NCBI GenBank assembly: GCA_039808365.1
Contig: JBDHSX010000002.1
Coordinates: 42,159-106,158 of the forward strand
DNA from: 62-47 sp039808365
GTDB taxonomy: Bacteria > Pseudomonadota > Alphaproteobacteria > Rhizobiales > Xanthobacteraceae
Length of the DNA: 64,000 nt
Direction of reading: 5' to 3'
Positions within the stretch are counted from its first letter, which is position 1. The number at the start of each line of letters is the position of its first letter. The notes under the pieces were generated by a model. The model did no database searches and was not told where the DNA came from. It saw only the letters and a program-made list of their open reading frames with translations. Position numbers and translations under genes: made by a program. This document shows positions 7,767 to 16,914 of this stretch, in pieces.

Positions 7767-10301
7767 ATGACCGAGCCGAACAAACTTCCCCGTCACGACC
7801 TGCCCGACCATCGGCCGGTGGCCGGCGGCATCGCCGCGCGCGCCCGCGCCGCCGCCGCGCCGCCCTACCTCGCCGCGCTCAATCCCGAGCAGCGCGAGGC
7901 GGTGGAGACGCTCGACGGCCCGGTGCTGGTGCTGGCGGGCGCGGGCACCGGCAAGACGCGGGTTCTGACCTCGCGGATCGCCCATATCCTCTCCACCGGC
8001 CGCGCCCGGCCGCACGAAATCCTGTCGGTGACCTTCACCAACAAGGCGGCGCGCGAGATGAAGACCCGGCTCGGCCAGATGCTCGGCCAGGCGGTCGAGG
8101 GCATGCCGTGGCTCGGCACCTTCCATTCGATCGGCGGCCGCATCCTGCGGGTCCATGCCGAGTTGGTGCAGCTGAAATCCAACTTCACCGTGCTCGACGT
8201 CGACGATCAGGTGCGGCTCCTGAAGCAATTGCTGCAAGCCGACGGCATCGACGACAAGCGCTGGCCGGCGCGGATGCTGGCCGGGCTGATCGACGGCTGG
8301 AAGAACCGCGGGCTGACGCCGTCGCAGGTGCCCCCCGGCGAGGCCGCCGTGTTCGGCAATGGCCGCGGCGGCAAGCTCTACGCCGCCTATCAGGAGCGGC
8401 TGAAGACGCTCAACGCCGCCGACTTCGGCGACCTGCTGCTGGAGAACATCCGGCTGTTCCGCGACAACCCGGACGTGCTGCGCGGCTATCAGAACCGCTT
8501 CAAATTCATCCTGGTGGACGAATATCAGGACACCAACGTCGCGCAATATCTGTGGCTCAGGCTGCTGGCGCAGACGTCTCAAACCTCTCCCCGTCGGGGA
8601 GAGGTCGGCGAGCGAAGCGAGCCGGGTGAGGGGGAGCCGGCTTTCGACAGGTCGATCTCCCCTCACCCCATCCCTCTCCCCAACGGGGAGAAGGAGCAGG
8701 CCGCGCCAGTGGCGACGCTCGACATCCGGCAGAAAAACATCTGCTGCGTCGGCGACGACGACCAGTCGATCTACGGCTGGCGCGGCGCCGAGGTCGACAA
8801 CATCCTGCGCTTCGACCACGATTTTCCCGGCGCGAAGATCATCCGGCTGGAACGCAACTACCGCTCCACCGGCCACATCCTCGCCGCCGCCTCGCACCTG
8901 ATCGCCCACAACGAGAGCCGCCTCGGCAAGACCCTGCGCACCGAGGATGTCGCGGGCGAGAAGGTCACCGTCACCGGGGCGTGGGATTCCGAGGAGGAAG
9001 CCCGCGCCATCGGCGAGGAGATCGAGCAGTTGCAGCGCGCCGGCGACAGACTGAATGAAATCGCCATCCTGGTGCGCGCCTCGTTCCAGATGCGCGAATT
9101 CGAGGACCGCTTCGTCACCCTCGGCCTGCCCTATCGCGTGATCGGCGGCCCGCGCTTCTACGAGCGCGCCGAGATCCGCGACGCGCTGGCCTATCTGCGC
9201 GTCATCAACTCGCCGGCCGACGATCTCGCCTTCGAGCGCATCGTCAATGTGCCGAAGCGCGGCATCGGCGACGCCACCGTGCAGTTGCTGCACGATCACG
9301 CCCGCAAGCGCCGCATGCCGCTGTCGGAGGCCGCGCGCGCCGTGGCCGAGACCGACGAGTTGAAGCCGAAGGCGCGCGGCGCGCTGCGCGCGCTGATGGA
9401 CAGCTTTGATCGCTGGCGGATGCGCAGCCAGGCGATCCCGCACACCGAACTGGCGGAAATCGTGCTGGATGAGTCCGGCTACACCGAGATGTGGCAGAAG
9501 GACCGCTCGGCCGACGCCGCCGGCCGGCTCGAAAACCTCAAGGAGCTGGTGCGCTCGATGGAGGAATTCGAGAACCTGCAAGGTTTTCTCGAACACATCG
9601 CGCTGGTGATGGACCGCGACGGCGGCCCCGACGAGGAGGCGGTGTCGCTGATGACGCTGCATTCCGCCAAGGGCCTGGAATTCGACAACGTGTTCCTGCC
9701 GGGCTGGGAGGAAGGGCTGTTTCCGCACCAGCGCGCGCTGGACGAACAGGGCCGCGCCGGGCTTGAGGAGGAACGCCGCCTCGCCCATGTCGGCATCACG
9801 CGCGCGAGGCGGCGTGCAAAGCTCTACTTCGCCACCAACCGCCGCATCCACGGCACCTGGTCGACCACGGTGCCGTCGCGTTTCCTCGACGAACTGCCGG
9901 CGGACAATGTCGAGATCACCGAGTCGAAAGGCGGCGCCGGCTGGGGCGGGACGAGCCACTACGGCGCTTCGCGGTTCGACAATCTGGAAGCGTTCGGCTC
10001 GCACTACGCGACCCCGGGCTGGCAGCGCGCGCAGGCCAACCGCACCCGCGGCGGCTTCAACGAGAGCGGCGCGGCCTACGGCAGCGGCGGCGCGCGCCGC
10101 GCCCGCGCGCCGCTCACCATCGAGGGCGAACTGATCGCGAAATCGACCGGCACCACGTCGGAGTATTCGACTGGCGACCGGGTGTTTCACCAGAAGTTCG
10201 GCTATGGCCGCATCGTCAGGATCGACGGCAACAAGCTCTCCATCGCCTTTGACAAGGCCGGCGAGAAAAAGGTGGTCGACAGTTTCGTGCAGCGGGCATA
10301 G
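7767..10301 (+). CDS. uvrD: UvrD/PcrA-type ATP-dependent DNA helicase with in-frame repeat insertion
   Basis: This 844-residue SF1A helicase unwinds DNA 3'-5' in nucleotide excision repair, mismatch repair and removal of RecA filaments. Motifs in order: VLAGAGTGKT (Walker A), TFTNKAAREMKTRL, VDEYQDTN (motif II), GDDDQSIYGWRGA (motif III), LERNYRS (IV), TLHSAKGLEFDNVFLPGWEEG (V, in parts), EERRLAHVGITRAR (VI), then a C-terminal Tudor-like segment GDRVFHQKFGYGRIVRI. Between motifs II and III, residues about 270-310 are encoded by an interspersed repeat (8576-8697) that keeps the frame. The ATG at 7767 is chosen because the upstream in-frame codons lack family resemblance. A hairpin terminator follows the stop. 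Confidence 0.93.
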   Translation: MTEPNKLPRHDLPDHRPVAGGIAARARAAAAPPYLAALNPEQREAVETLDGPVLVLAGAGTGKTRVLTSRIAHILSTGRARPHEILSVTFTNKAAREMKTRLGQMLGQAVEGMPWLGTFHSIGGRILRVHAELVQLKSNFTVLDVDDQVRLLKQLLQADGIDDKRWPARMLAGLIDGWKNRGLTPSQVPPGEAAVFGNGRGGKLYAAYQERLKTLNAADFGDLLLENIRLFRDNPDVLRGYQNRFKFILVDEYQDTNVAQYLWLRLLAQTSQTSPRRGEVGERSEPGEGEPAFDRSISPHPIPLPNGEKEQAAPVATLDIRQKNICCVGDDDQSIYGWRGAEVDNILRFDHDFPGAKIIRLERNYRSTGHILAAASHLIAHNESRLGKTLRTEDVAGEKVTVTGAWDSEEEARAIGEEIEQLQRAGDRLNEIAILVRASFQMREFEDRFVTLGLPYRVIGGPRFYERAEIRDALAYLRVINSPADDLAFERIVNVPKRGIGDATVQLLHDHARKRRMPLSEAARAVAETDELKPKARGALRALMDSFDRWRMRSQAIPHTELAEIVLDESGYTEMWQKDRSADAAGRLENLKELVRSMEEFENLQGFLEHIALVMDRDGGPDEEAVSLMTLHSAKGLEFDNVFLPGWEEGLFPHQRALDEQGRAGLEEERRLAHVGITRARRRAKLYFATNRRIHGTWSTTVPSRFLDELPADNVEITESKGGAGWGGTSHYGASRFDNLEAFGSHYATPGWQRAQANRTRGGFNESGAAYGSGGARRARAPLTIEGELIAKSTGTTSEYSTGDRVFHQKFGYGRIVRIDGNKLSIAFDKAGEKKVVDSFVQRA
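8576..8697. repeat. Palindromic repeat element inside uvrD
   Basis: About 120 bp of nested inverted repeats: CCTCTCCCCGTCGGGGAGAGG (8584-8604) is itself a palindrome, GGTGAGGGGGAG (8625-8636) pairs with CTCCCCTCACC (8657-8667), and CTCTCCCCAACGGGGAG (8674-8690) is a second hairpin. It is read through in the uvrD frame as TSPRRGEVGERSEPGEGEP followed by a Pro-rich segment, a translation typical of an interspersed repeat, not of a helicase. It lies in the loop between helicase motifs II and III. Confidence 0.85.
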
Positions 10302-10303
10302 TT

Positions 10304-10330
10304 CAGGCCCGGAGTTGTCTCCGGGCCTTC
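10304..10330 (+). terminator. Rho-independent-like terminator after uvrD
   Basis: Ten-base-pair stem AGGCCCGGAG/CTCCGGGCCT with a TTGT loop begins four bases after the uvrD stop. Only a short T stretch (CCTTC) follows, so it may act weakly or serve both convergent genes, as a glycine-zipper gene ends at 10349 on the other strand. Confidence 0.6.
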
Positions 10331-10348
10331 ATGATTGTCGCGCGCGTC

Positions 10349-10702
10349 TCAACGGCGATGGCAATGGAAGCGGTGATGCCTGTCATAATATCCATGGCAA
10401 CGCTTGCCGCGATAGGGACCGCGGTCCGGGATGCCGAGAACGCCGTTGACGCCGCCCACTACGCCACCAACGCCGGCGCCGATGGCGCCTCCGACCGCGC
10501 CGCCAACCGGGCCGGCGGCGCGATTGCCTTCATACGCGCCCTGATTGGCGCCGCGCTCCATGCCCCTGATCACCCCCTGGGCGTGCGCCAGACCGGGCGC
10601 GGCGAACAGCGCCGCCGTCAGCGCGGCCATCGCCAGATACAGGCGCGGCGAGACTCGGGATGGCAAGGCAATGGCCTGGGTTGTCGCGGCTCGAACGATC
10701 AT
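10349..10702 (-). CDS. Small secreted glycine-zipper protein, function unknown
   Basis: A 117-residue protein with a Sec signal peptide (hydrophobic LYLAMAALTAALFAAP, likely cleavage after AHA). The mature part carries a glycine-zipper-like stretch, GPVGGAVGGAIGAGVGGVVG, and ends in a His/Arg/Cys-rich tail (KRCHGYYDRHHRFHCHRR). Proteins of this type are frequent in Bradyrhizobium-like genomes and are assumed to be envelope proteins. The ATG at 10702 has GGAG about six bases upstream. The His/Cys tail could bind metal, but that is speculation. Confidence 0.7.
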   Translation of the reverse strand: MIVRAATTQAIALPSRVSPRLYLAMAALTAALFAAPGLAHAQGVIRGMERGANQGAYEGNRAAGPVGGAVGGAIGAGVGGVVGGVNGVLGIPDRGPYRGKRCHGYYDRHHRFHCHRR

Positions 10703-10922
10703 CGGGACTCCATGCGGTTGGCCGAACGGAAAATGCCGGCGCATCGGGACGGATTGTCCACGGTAACGCACGAGATCGCGATTGGTTGCCGCGCCGTTAA
10801 GATTGATCAGGCATGGGACTGGTGCCGGTGCCGGATCATGGGCATATAGTCGGCGGGGACGGGCGAGCGAGTTGCGATTTCGGGCGGCAGGCCAGGAATC
10901 GGATCTGGAGGCCAGGATACAC

Positions 10923-11771
10923 ATGAGTTCGCAACACAGGCGTTCGTTGCTCGTTCCCGTTGCCGCCCTGATGCTGATGGCCGCTCCCGCCGCCGCGCTG
11001 GCCAAGGTCTCCATCACCGTCGACAAGGACAATCAGATCATGACGGTCGCCGTCGATGGCGTGGAGCGCTATCAATGGCCGGTGTCGACCGGCAATCCGT
11101 CGCACGAGACGCCCAACGGCAATTTCCGGACCTTCCGCATGGAGGAAGACCACTACTCCAAGGAGTTCGACGACGCGCCGATGCCGCATTCGATCTTCTT
11201 CACCAAGCAGGGTCACGCGATCCACGGCACGTTTTCGGAAAAGAGCCTCGGCGCGCCGGTGTCGCACGGTTGCGTCCGGATTTCGCGCGCCAATGCCGCG
11301 ACGCTCTATGACTTGGTGAAGCGCGACGGCCTGCTCACCACCACGGTAACGCTGACCGGCTCGTCGCGCGTCGCCCTCGCCCATGGCAAGGGCAAATCGA
11401 AGACCGCGGTGGCGCGCCGCGATCCGGCTGCGGACGACTTCCAGACTGGCTACGACGCCGCCGGCAACCCGGTCGACCTGACACCGCCGGCGCCCCGGCC
11501 GTCGCGCCCGCCGCTGCCGCAGCAGCAGATCACGCGCGACGACGACGGCTACATCTATCCCGCCGACGGCAGCAGCAGCGACCGGCGCTATCCATCGCCG
11601 CGCCCCTATCGTCGCCCCGCCCAGGGACAAGTCTACGTCGATCAGTACGGCCAGCAATACGCGGTGCCGCGCGGCTACGCCACGCCGGACTATTATGGCG
11701 CGCAGCAGGGCTATTACGCCCCGCCGCGCCCCTACCTGCGGCCGCGCGGGCTGTTTTCCGACATGGATTGA
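10923..11771 (+). CDS. L,D-transpeptidase (YkuD domain)
   Basis: A 282-residue exported protein: signal peptide residues 1-27 (LLVPVAALMLMAAPAAALA), then a YkuD domain with His101, Ser114, His115, Gly116 and the nucleophile Cys117 in HGTFSEKSLGAPVSHGCVRI. L,D-transpeptidases make 3-3 cross-links in peptidoglycan or attach proteins to it, in the periplasm. The C-terminal 110 residues are Pro/Tyr/Gln-rich and probably disordered or wall-associated. AGGA precedes the ATG by about six bases. The gene is monocistronic and followed by a family A repeat. Confidence 0.9.
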   Translation: MSSQHRRSLLVPVAALMLMAAPAAALAKVSITVDKDNQIMTVAVDGVERYQWPVSTGNPSHETPNGNFRTFRMEEDHYSKEFDDAPMPHSIFFTKQGHAIHGTFSEKSLGAPVSHGCVRISRANAATLYDLVKRDGLLTTTVTLTGSSRVALAHGKGKSKTAVARRDPAADDFQTGYDAAGNPVDLTPPAPRPSRPPLPQQQITRDDDGYIYPADGSSSDRRYPSPRPYRRPAQGQVYVDQYGQQYAVPRGYATPDYYGAQQGYYAPPRPYLRPRGLFSDMD

Positions 11772-11791
11772 AATACGTCAGACCTATCAGC

Positions 11792-11873
11792 CGTCATTGC
11801 GAGCGTAGCAAAGCAATCCAGTCTTCCTTGAAAAATCAGGATTGCTTCGTCGCTTGCACTCCTCGCAACGACG
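11792..11873. repeat. Interspersed inverted repeat, family A, copy 2
   Basis: Arms CGTCATTGCGAGCG and CTCCTCGCAACGACG enclose the variable centre, with the shared CAATCCAG and ATTGCTTCGTCGCTTG blocks. It fills most of the gap between the convergent L,D-transpeptidase and spermidine-synthase-like genes and may serve as a hairpin between them. Confidence 0.8.
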
Positions 11874-11894
11874 GGCAGGAGTGATTCCATCACC

Positions 11895-14153
11895 TCAATC
11901 GTCGCCGTCGCGCAGCCGTCGCCACGCCGCGCCGAGGATGTTCGAATAATCGTCGGTCCAGACCCGCTGATCGGCGGGCGCGGTGGTTTTGACCCATTTC
12001 TCGTCCGCCGCGAGGTCGCCGATATCGGCCACATCCCGCGCCGAGAGCACCACATCGGTGGTGAACACGTAAGCATCGTCGCGGCCGGAATCCTCGTTGA
12101 AACGCCAGCTCGTCAGCCCGTTGGCGTCGGCGATGCCGGCCGCGACGCCGGCGAGATCGAGGTGCCGGTTGGAGACGTGCATCAGCACCGCGCCCCGCGG
12201 CGCCAGCTTGGCGCGGTAGATCGCCATCGCCTCGCGGGTGGCGAGATGGACCGGAATGGCGTCGGACGAATAGGCGTCGACGATGACGAGGTCATATCCG
12301 CCATCCGGCTCGCGCGCGAAGGTGAGCCGGGCGTCGCCCAGCACCGGCCGCATCTCGGGCATGCACTTGGCCATGAAGGTGAAGTGGCGCGGATCGCGCG
12401 CGGTGTCGATCATGGTCTGGTCGATCTCGAAAAACCGCCAATCCTCGCCGGGCTCGGCGGCGCAGGCCAGCGTCCCGGCGCCGAGACCGATCACCGCGAC
12501 GCGGATCGGCCCGTTCTTGCGGGCGCGGATCGCGGCGATGGCCCGTCCGATGCCGCCGTCCTGGGCGTAGTAGGAAATCGGCTCGGGACGGCCGGTGACC
12601 CTGGTGCCGTCGTCGTTCAGCATCCGCTCGGCGCCGTGGATCGTGGTGCCGTGCATCAGCACGTGAAAGCGGCCGTCGGGGGTCGCCACGATCTTGTGGA
12701 CGCCGAAGAAGCTGCGCACCGTGGTCACCCGCCCCTCGTCCGCCGAATAGACCCGCAGCAGCAGCAACGCCAGCGCCACGGTGGCCGCGACCTGCCAGCG
12801 ATTGCCGCGCGGCACCAGCGCGACCAGCGCCGCCAGCACGCCCAGCGCGCCGATGACGTAGATGCGCCGTTCATCCAGCCAGTCGAACCACGCGCCGCCG
12901 CTGACCGCCGGCAACGCCAGCGCCGCCGCCAGCAGCGCCAGCACTGCCCAGTACCAGCGGGCGAGCCTCGGCCAGCGCTCGCGGAGCGGCGGCCGGCACA
13001 GCGCCGCGAGAACGATCAGGATCGGATATTCGGCGATCCACGAGAAGGTGAACGGCGCGATCAGGCCGGCGAACAGGCCGCCGACCATGCCGCCGAACGA
13101 CAGCGCGACATAGAACCCGGTGAGATGGCGCGGCGCCGGGCGGGTGCGCGCCAGTTCGCCGTGGCAGGCCATCGCAATCACGAAGAAGCAAAGCTGATGA
13201 CCGCCCAGCATCAGCAGCAGGTTCCGTTCGCCGCCCATCGCCAGCAGCACGACGGCGCCGGCGATCGCAAATGGCTGCAACGCCAACATCCACTTGTGCG
13301 GCAGCAGCGGCCGCGACTGGAACACCAGCACCCAGGTCAAGAGATAGAGCGACAGCGGCAGCACCCACAACAGCGGCGCGACGGCGACGTCGGTGGAGAT
13401 GTGCGCCGTCACCGCGATCAGGAGGCCGGACGGCACCGCCGCGAGGAAAATCCAGCGCAGGCGGGTGAGCCATGACGGCGGCGGACGATCGTCCGCCGCG
13501 TCCGCCACCGGCTCAGCCGCGATCGCCCGCGGCGAGCGCAGCAGCGCCACGCCGCAACCGGCGATCAGCACGACCAGCAGCCCGTAGCCGACGGTCCACA
13601 GCAGGTTCTGGTCGCGCAGCGACAGCACGGGCTCCAGCAGGAACGGATAGGACAACAGCGCCAGAAAGCTGCCGATGTTCGACGAGGCATAAAGGAAATA
13701 CGGATCGCGCCCGCCGGGGTGGCCGGTGCGGACGAACCACGCCTGCAACAAGGGATTGTTGGCGGCGAGCGCGAAGAACGGCAGGCCGATCGAGGCCGCG
13801 AACAGGCCGAGCAGCCAGACCGCGTAGCCACCGCCCGGCGGTTCGCCCCACCCCTTCGCGATCGCCAGCGGCAGCGCCGTCAGCGCGACGATCAGCAGCA
13901 TCAGGTGAATGGCGACGGCGGCGCGGCCGGGCAGCCGCGTCAGATAATGCGCGTAAAGATAGCCGCCAAGCAGCAGCGACTGAAAGAACACCATCGCCAC
14001 CGACCACACCGCCGGCGAGCCGCCGAGCCGCGGCAGCACCATCTTGGTGAACAGCGGCTGCACCGAGAACAGCAATAGCGCGCTCAGGAAGATCGCGGCG
14101 GTGTACAGGATCAGGATAACGCGGTGACGCGTGTCGGCGGGCTCCTGGCGCAA
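11895..14153 (-). CDS. Membrane-fused spermidine synthase-like protein
   Basis: A 752-residue two-part protein. Residues about 1-440 hold many hydrophobic segments, beginning ILILYTAAIFLSALLLFSVQ. The C-terminal part is a Rossmann methyltransferase/spermidine-synthase fold with VAVIGLGAGTLACAAEPG (cofactor-binding loop) and LVIVDAYSSDAIPVHLATRE. Such fused MFS/SpeE-like proteins are widespread, but their substrate is usually unknown. The start appears to be TTG at 14153: GGGAG stands seven bases upstream and no ATG or GTG precedes the first helix. A CrtI-like gene starts divergently 110 bp away. Confidence 0.82.
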   Translation of the reverse strand: MRQEPADTRHRVILILYTAAIFLSALLLFSVQPLFTKMVLPRLGGSPAVWSVAMVFFQSLLLGGYLYAHYLTRLPGRAAVAIHLMLLIVALTALPLAIAKGWGEPPGGGYAVWLLGLFAASIGLPFFALAANNPLLQAWFVRTGHPGGRDPYFLYASSNIGSFLALLSYPFLLEPVLSLRDQNLLWTVGYGLLVVLIAGCGVALLRSPRAIAAEPVADAADDRPPPSWLTRLRWIFLAAVPSGLLIAVTAHISTDVAVAPLLWVLPLSLYLLTWVLVFQSRPLLPHKWMLALQPFAIAGAVVLLAMGGERNLLLMLGGHQLCFFVIAMACHGELARTRPAPRHLTGFYVALSFGGMVGGLFAGLIAPFTFSWIAEYPILIVLAALCRPPLRERWPRLARWYWAVLALLAAALALPAVSGGAWFDWLDERRIYVIGALGVLAALVALVPRGNRWQVAATVALALLLLRVYSADEGRVTTVRSFFGVHKIVATPDGRFHVLMHGTTIHGAERMLNDDGTRVTGRPEPISYYAQDGGIGRAIAAIRARKNGPIRVAVIGLGAGTLACAAEPGEDWRFFEIDQTMIDTARDPRHFTFMAKCMPEMRPVLGDARLTFAREPDGGYDLVIVDAYSSDAIPVHLATREAMAIYRAKLAPRGAVLMHVSNRHLDLAGVAAGIADANGLTSWRFNEDSGRDDAYVFTTDVVLSARDVADIGDLAADEKWVKTTAPADQRVWTDDYSNILGAAWRRLRDGDD

Positions 14154-14262
14154 GTTCGATCTCCCTCAGCAAGGTTACGGCGAGCGCCGCGAGAAAAGGC
14201 TGCAACCGGCCCCGCGATCCCGGTACAGTGAGCGCCAGACATCCCTGCTTCATAACAACAAT

Positions 14263-15870
14263 ATGGCCGAATTGAATACCGACGTTGTCATCATCGGCGC
14301 GGGCCACAACGGCCTCACCTGCGCGGCCTATCTGGCGATGGCGGGCCTCACCGTGCGCGTGGTGGAGCGTCGCGCGGTGGTGGGCGGCGCGGCGGTGACC
14401 GAGGAATTTCATCCCGGCTTCCGCAATTCGGTGGCGGCCTACACCGTCAGCCTGCTCAACCCGAAGGTAATCGCCGACCTCAAGCTGTACGATCACGGCC
14501 TCAAAATCGTTGAGCGCCGCGCGCAAAATTTCCTGCCGACGCCCGGCGGTGACTATCTGCTGACCGGCGAGGGCCGCACGGCGGCCTCATTGGCCCGCCT
14601 CAACGCCCGCGACGTCGAACGCTACGATACGTTCACGCGCGAGTTGGAAGCCATCGCCGACGTGCTGCGGCAACTGGTGCTGCGCGCGCCGCCCAATCTG
14701 GTCGCGGGGTTTGGCGCGGGCGCGATCCGCGAAGGCCTCAACGCGCTCGGCGCGGCCAACGTGCTGCGCGCGCTGCCGATCGAGCGCCAACGGTGGCTGC
14801 TCGACCTGTTCACCCGCTCCGCCGGCGAGATGCTCGACGAGACCTTCGAGGGCGACCTGGTCAAGGCGCTGTTCGGTTTCGACGCCATCGTCGGCAACTA
14901 CGCCAGCCCCTATGCCGCCGGCTCCGCCTACGTCATGCTGCACCACGCTTTCGGCGAGGTGAACGGCCGGAAAGGCGCGTGGGGCCACGCCATCGGCGGC
15001 ATGGGCGCGATCACCCAGGCGATGGCGGCTTCCGCGCGTACCCATGGCGCGGAAATCGAAACCGGGGCCGGCGTTCGCGAGGTGACCGTGGAGGCGGGCC
15101 GCGCCACCGGCGTCGTGCTCGACGACGGCCGTCGCATCCGCGCCCGCTATGTCGCCGCCAACGTCAATCCGAAACTGCTCTATACCCGGCTGGTGCCGAA
15201 GGATGCGCTACCGGCGGCGTTTCTGTCCCGCATCGAACGCTGGCGCAACGGCTCCGGCACCTTCCGGATGAACGTCGCGCTGGCGGCGCTGCCCTCGTTC
15301 ACGGCGCTGCCCGGCGACGGCGACCATCTCAGCGCCGGCATCATCATCGCCCCGAGTCTGGGCTACATGGACCGCGCCTGGCGCGACGCCCGCGACCACG
15401 GCTGGAGCCGCGCGCCGGTGGTGGAGATGCTGATTCCGTCCACCCTCGATGGTTCGCTGGCCCCGGCCGGCCGCCACGTCGCCAGTCTGTTCTGCCAGCA
15501 TGTCGCGCTGGTGCTGCCGGACGGCGGGTCATGGGACGACCATCGCGAGGCGGTCGCCGACCTGATGATCGCCACGGTGGACGCTTACGCGCCCGGCTTC
15601 GCGGCCAGCGTCATCGGCCGGCAGGTGCTGTCGCCGCTCGATCTCGAACGCCAGTTCGGCCTTCTCGGCGGCGACATCTTCCACGGCGCGCTGACGCTGA
15701 ACCAGCTGTTCTCGGCACGGCCGATGCTCGGCCATGCCGACTATCGCGGACCGCTCAAGGGGCTCTACCATTGCGGCTCGGGCAGCCATCCCGGCGGCGG
15801 CGTCACCGGCGCGCCGGGCCACAACGCCGCCCGCGCGATCCTGCGCGATCACCGCGCCTTGTTCGGCTGA
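14263..15870 (+). CDS. CrtI/phytoene-desaturase-like FAD oxidoreductase
   Basis: This 535-residue flavoprotein opens with the dinucleotide-binding motif VVIIGAGHNGLTCAAYLAMAG, then ERRAVVGGAAVTEEFHPGF, and closes with the CrtI-type signature LYHCGSGSHPGGGVTGAPGHN (in two parts). It belongs to the branch that includes PYROXD2-like proteins and carotenoid desaturase relatives. With no carotenoid genes nearby, a carotenoid role is not supported and the substrate is unknown. No clear ribosome site precedes the ATG at 14263, but the FAD motif begins right after it, so longer starts are unlikely. Confidence 0.82.
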   Translation: MAELNTDVVIIGAGHNGLTCAAYLAMAGLTVRVVERRAVVGGAAVTEEFHPGFRNSVAAYTVSLLNPKVIADLKLYDHGLKIVERRAQNFLPTPGGDYLLTGEGRTAASLARLNARDVERYDTFTRELEAIADVLRQLVLRAPPNLVAGFGAGAIREGLNALGAANVLRALPIERQRWLLDLFTRSAGEMLDETFEGDLVKALFGFDAIVGNYASPYAAGSAYVMLHHAFGEVNGRKGAWGHAIGGMGAITQAMAASARTHGAEIETGAGVREVTVEAGRATGVVLDDGRRIRARYVAANVNPKLLYTRLVPKDALPAAFLSRIERWRNGSGTFRMNVALAALPSFTALPGDGDHLSAGIIIAPSLGYMDRAWRDARDHGWSRAPVVEMLIPSTLDGSLAPAGRHVASLFCQHVALVLPDGGSWDDHREAVADLMIATVDAYAPGFAASVIGRQVLSPLDLERQFGLLGGDIFHGALTLNQLFSARPMLGHADYRGPLKGLYHCGSGSHPGGGVTGAPGHNAARAILRDHRALFG

Positions 15871-16114
15871 GGCTTCGTTCACTCTCCATGCGGCGAAAAG
15901 CACCTCTCCGGTGGCTGGACAAGTCCGGCAATATCCTTGCTGATAACGACCGAGGGCACGACGCGGACGGCAGAGAGTCGCCGTCAGGCCCAGGAGCGCG
16001 CGGTTCTGATTGATGAGGTGCGCTGCCGCCGGCGCGCCGTCCTCTCCGCGGAAAAGCGACCGGCGAGGTCGCAAGGGAGCACACACCGCAGGCACACATC
16101 GCAAGGGGGCGCAC

Positions 16115-16639
16115 ATGGAATCGATCATTCGCTTCGCGCTGAGCAACTTTACGCTGACATTCGTCATCCTCGGCCTTGTCGCCTCAGCCATCGCGCTTGC
16201 CCGAGCGCCGAAACCGCTGACCGCGCCGGTCGTCGTCGAGGCGCTGTTGTCCTACTTCATCTTGTTCTCGGTGGGCGTCAGCTTTTTCTACAATTTCGTC
16301 ATGCATACGTTCTTCGGCGAGATGAGCGCGGCGTTCATCGGCTGGGCCGACAGCCCGTTCCAGGCCGAAGTCGGCTATGCCAGTCTCGGCTTCGCGCTGA
16401 TCGGCTTCCTCGCCTTTCGCGGCGGCTTCGAGATACGCCTCGCCGCGGTCACCGGCATTGCCGCATTCCTGTGGGGCGCGGCTGCCGGCCATATCCACGA
16501 GATTGTCCATGCCGGCAATTTCGCCTCCGGCAACGCCGGGATCATTCTCTATACCGACATTTTTCTGCCGCTCGCCGGCTTCGTCCTGCTGTGGCTGCAA
16601 CACCGGTATCGCGACGCAAGCCCGCCGCCCCGGCGCTGA
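16115..16639 (+). CDS. DUF6790-like integral membrane protein
   Basis: A 174-residue protein with four to five hydrophobic segments (residues about 10-28, 40-65, 85-105, 112-130, 145-165). Conserved His residues lie in GHIHEIVHAGNFASGNAG between the last two helices, a pattern I associate with DUF6790. AAGGGGG precedes the ATG at 16115 by a few bases. Function is unknown; the His-rich loop might bind a metal or haem. It is followed by a 275-bp gap and then prmA on the same strand. Confidence 0.65.
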   Translation: MESIIRFALSNFTLTFVILGLVASAIALARAPKPLTAPVVVEALLSYFILFSVGVSFFYNFVMHTFFGEMSAAFIGWADSPFQAEVGYASLGFALIGFLAFRGGFEIRLAAVTGIAAFLWGAAAGHIHEIVHAGNFASGNAGIILYTDIFLPLAGFVLLWLQHRYRDASPPPRR

Positions 16640-16914
16640 ATGCTCCGCGCAGCGTCGCGCGATCGACCGCTCGGCCCTGATCGCGCCCGGCCGGGATATC
16701 CTGGGGACAACCTTGTGGGCAAGATGTTGAAAAATCGCCTGCGAGTCTGTGGACTACCCTCTCGACAGGCTGGGGAAGCGGGCCTGGACAAAGCGGCGGC
16801 GACCCGGTGTGCAACTACTCCGTCATGAGGTGGAAAACTCTTGAATTGCCGGTGGGCCGCATGTGAACAAGGAGGCTTCACAGCAGCCTTTGTCTCTCCC
16901 ATGACAATCCTCTC

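Noticed and set aside
8576..8697. Possible CRISPR repeat or intein in uvrD
   Set aside because: There are no regular spacers and no intein splice residues; nested inverted repeats fit a palindromic element.
7725..10190. 821-codon frame on the minus strand across uvrD
   Set aside because: Antisense shadow; low-complexity composition and no motif, while the plus strand carries all helicase motifs.
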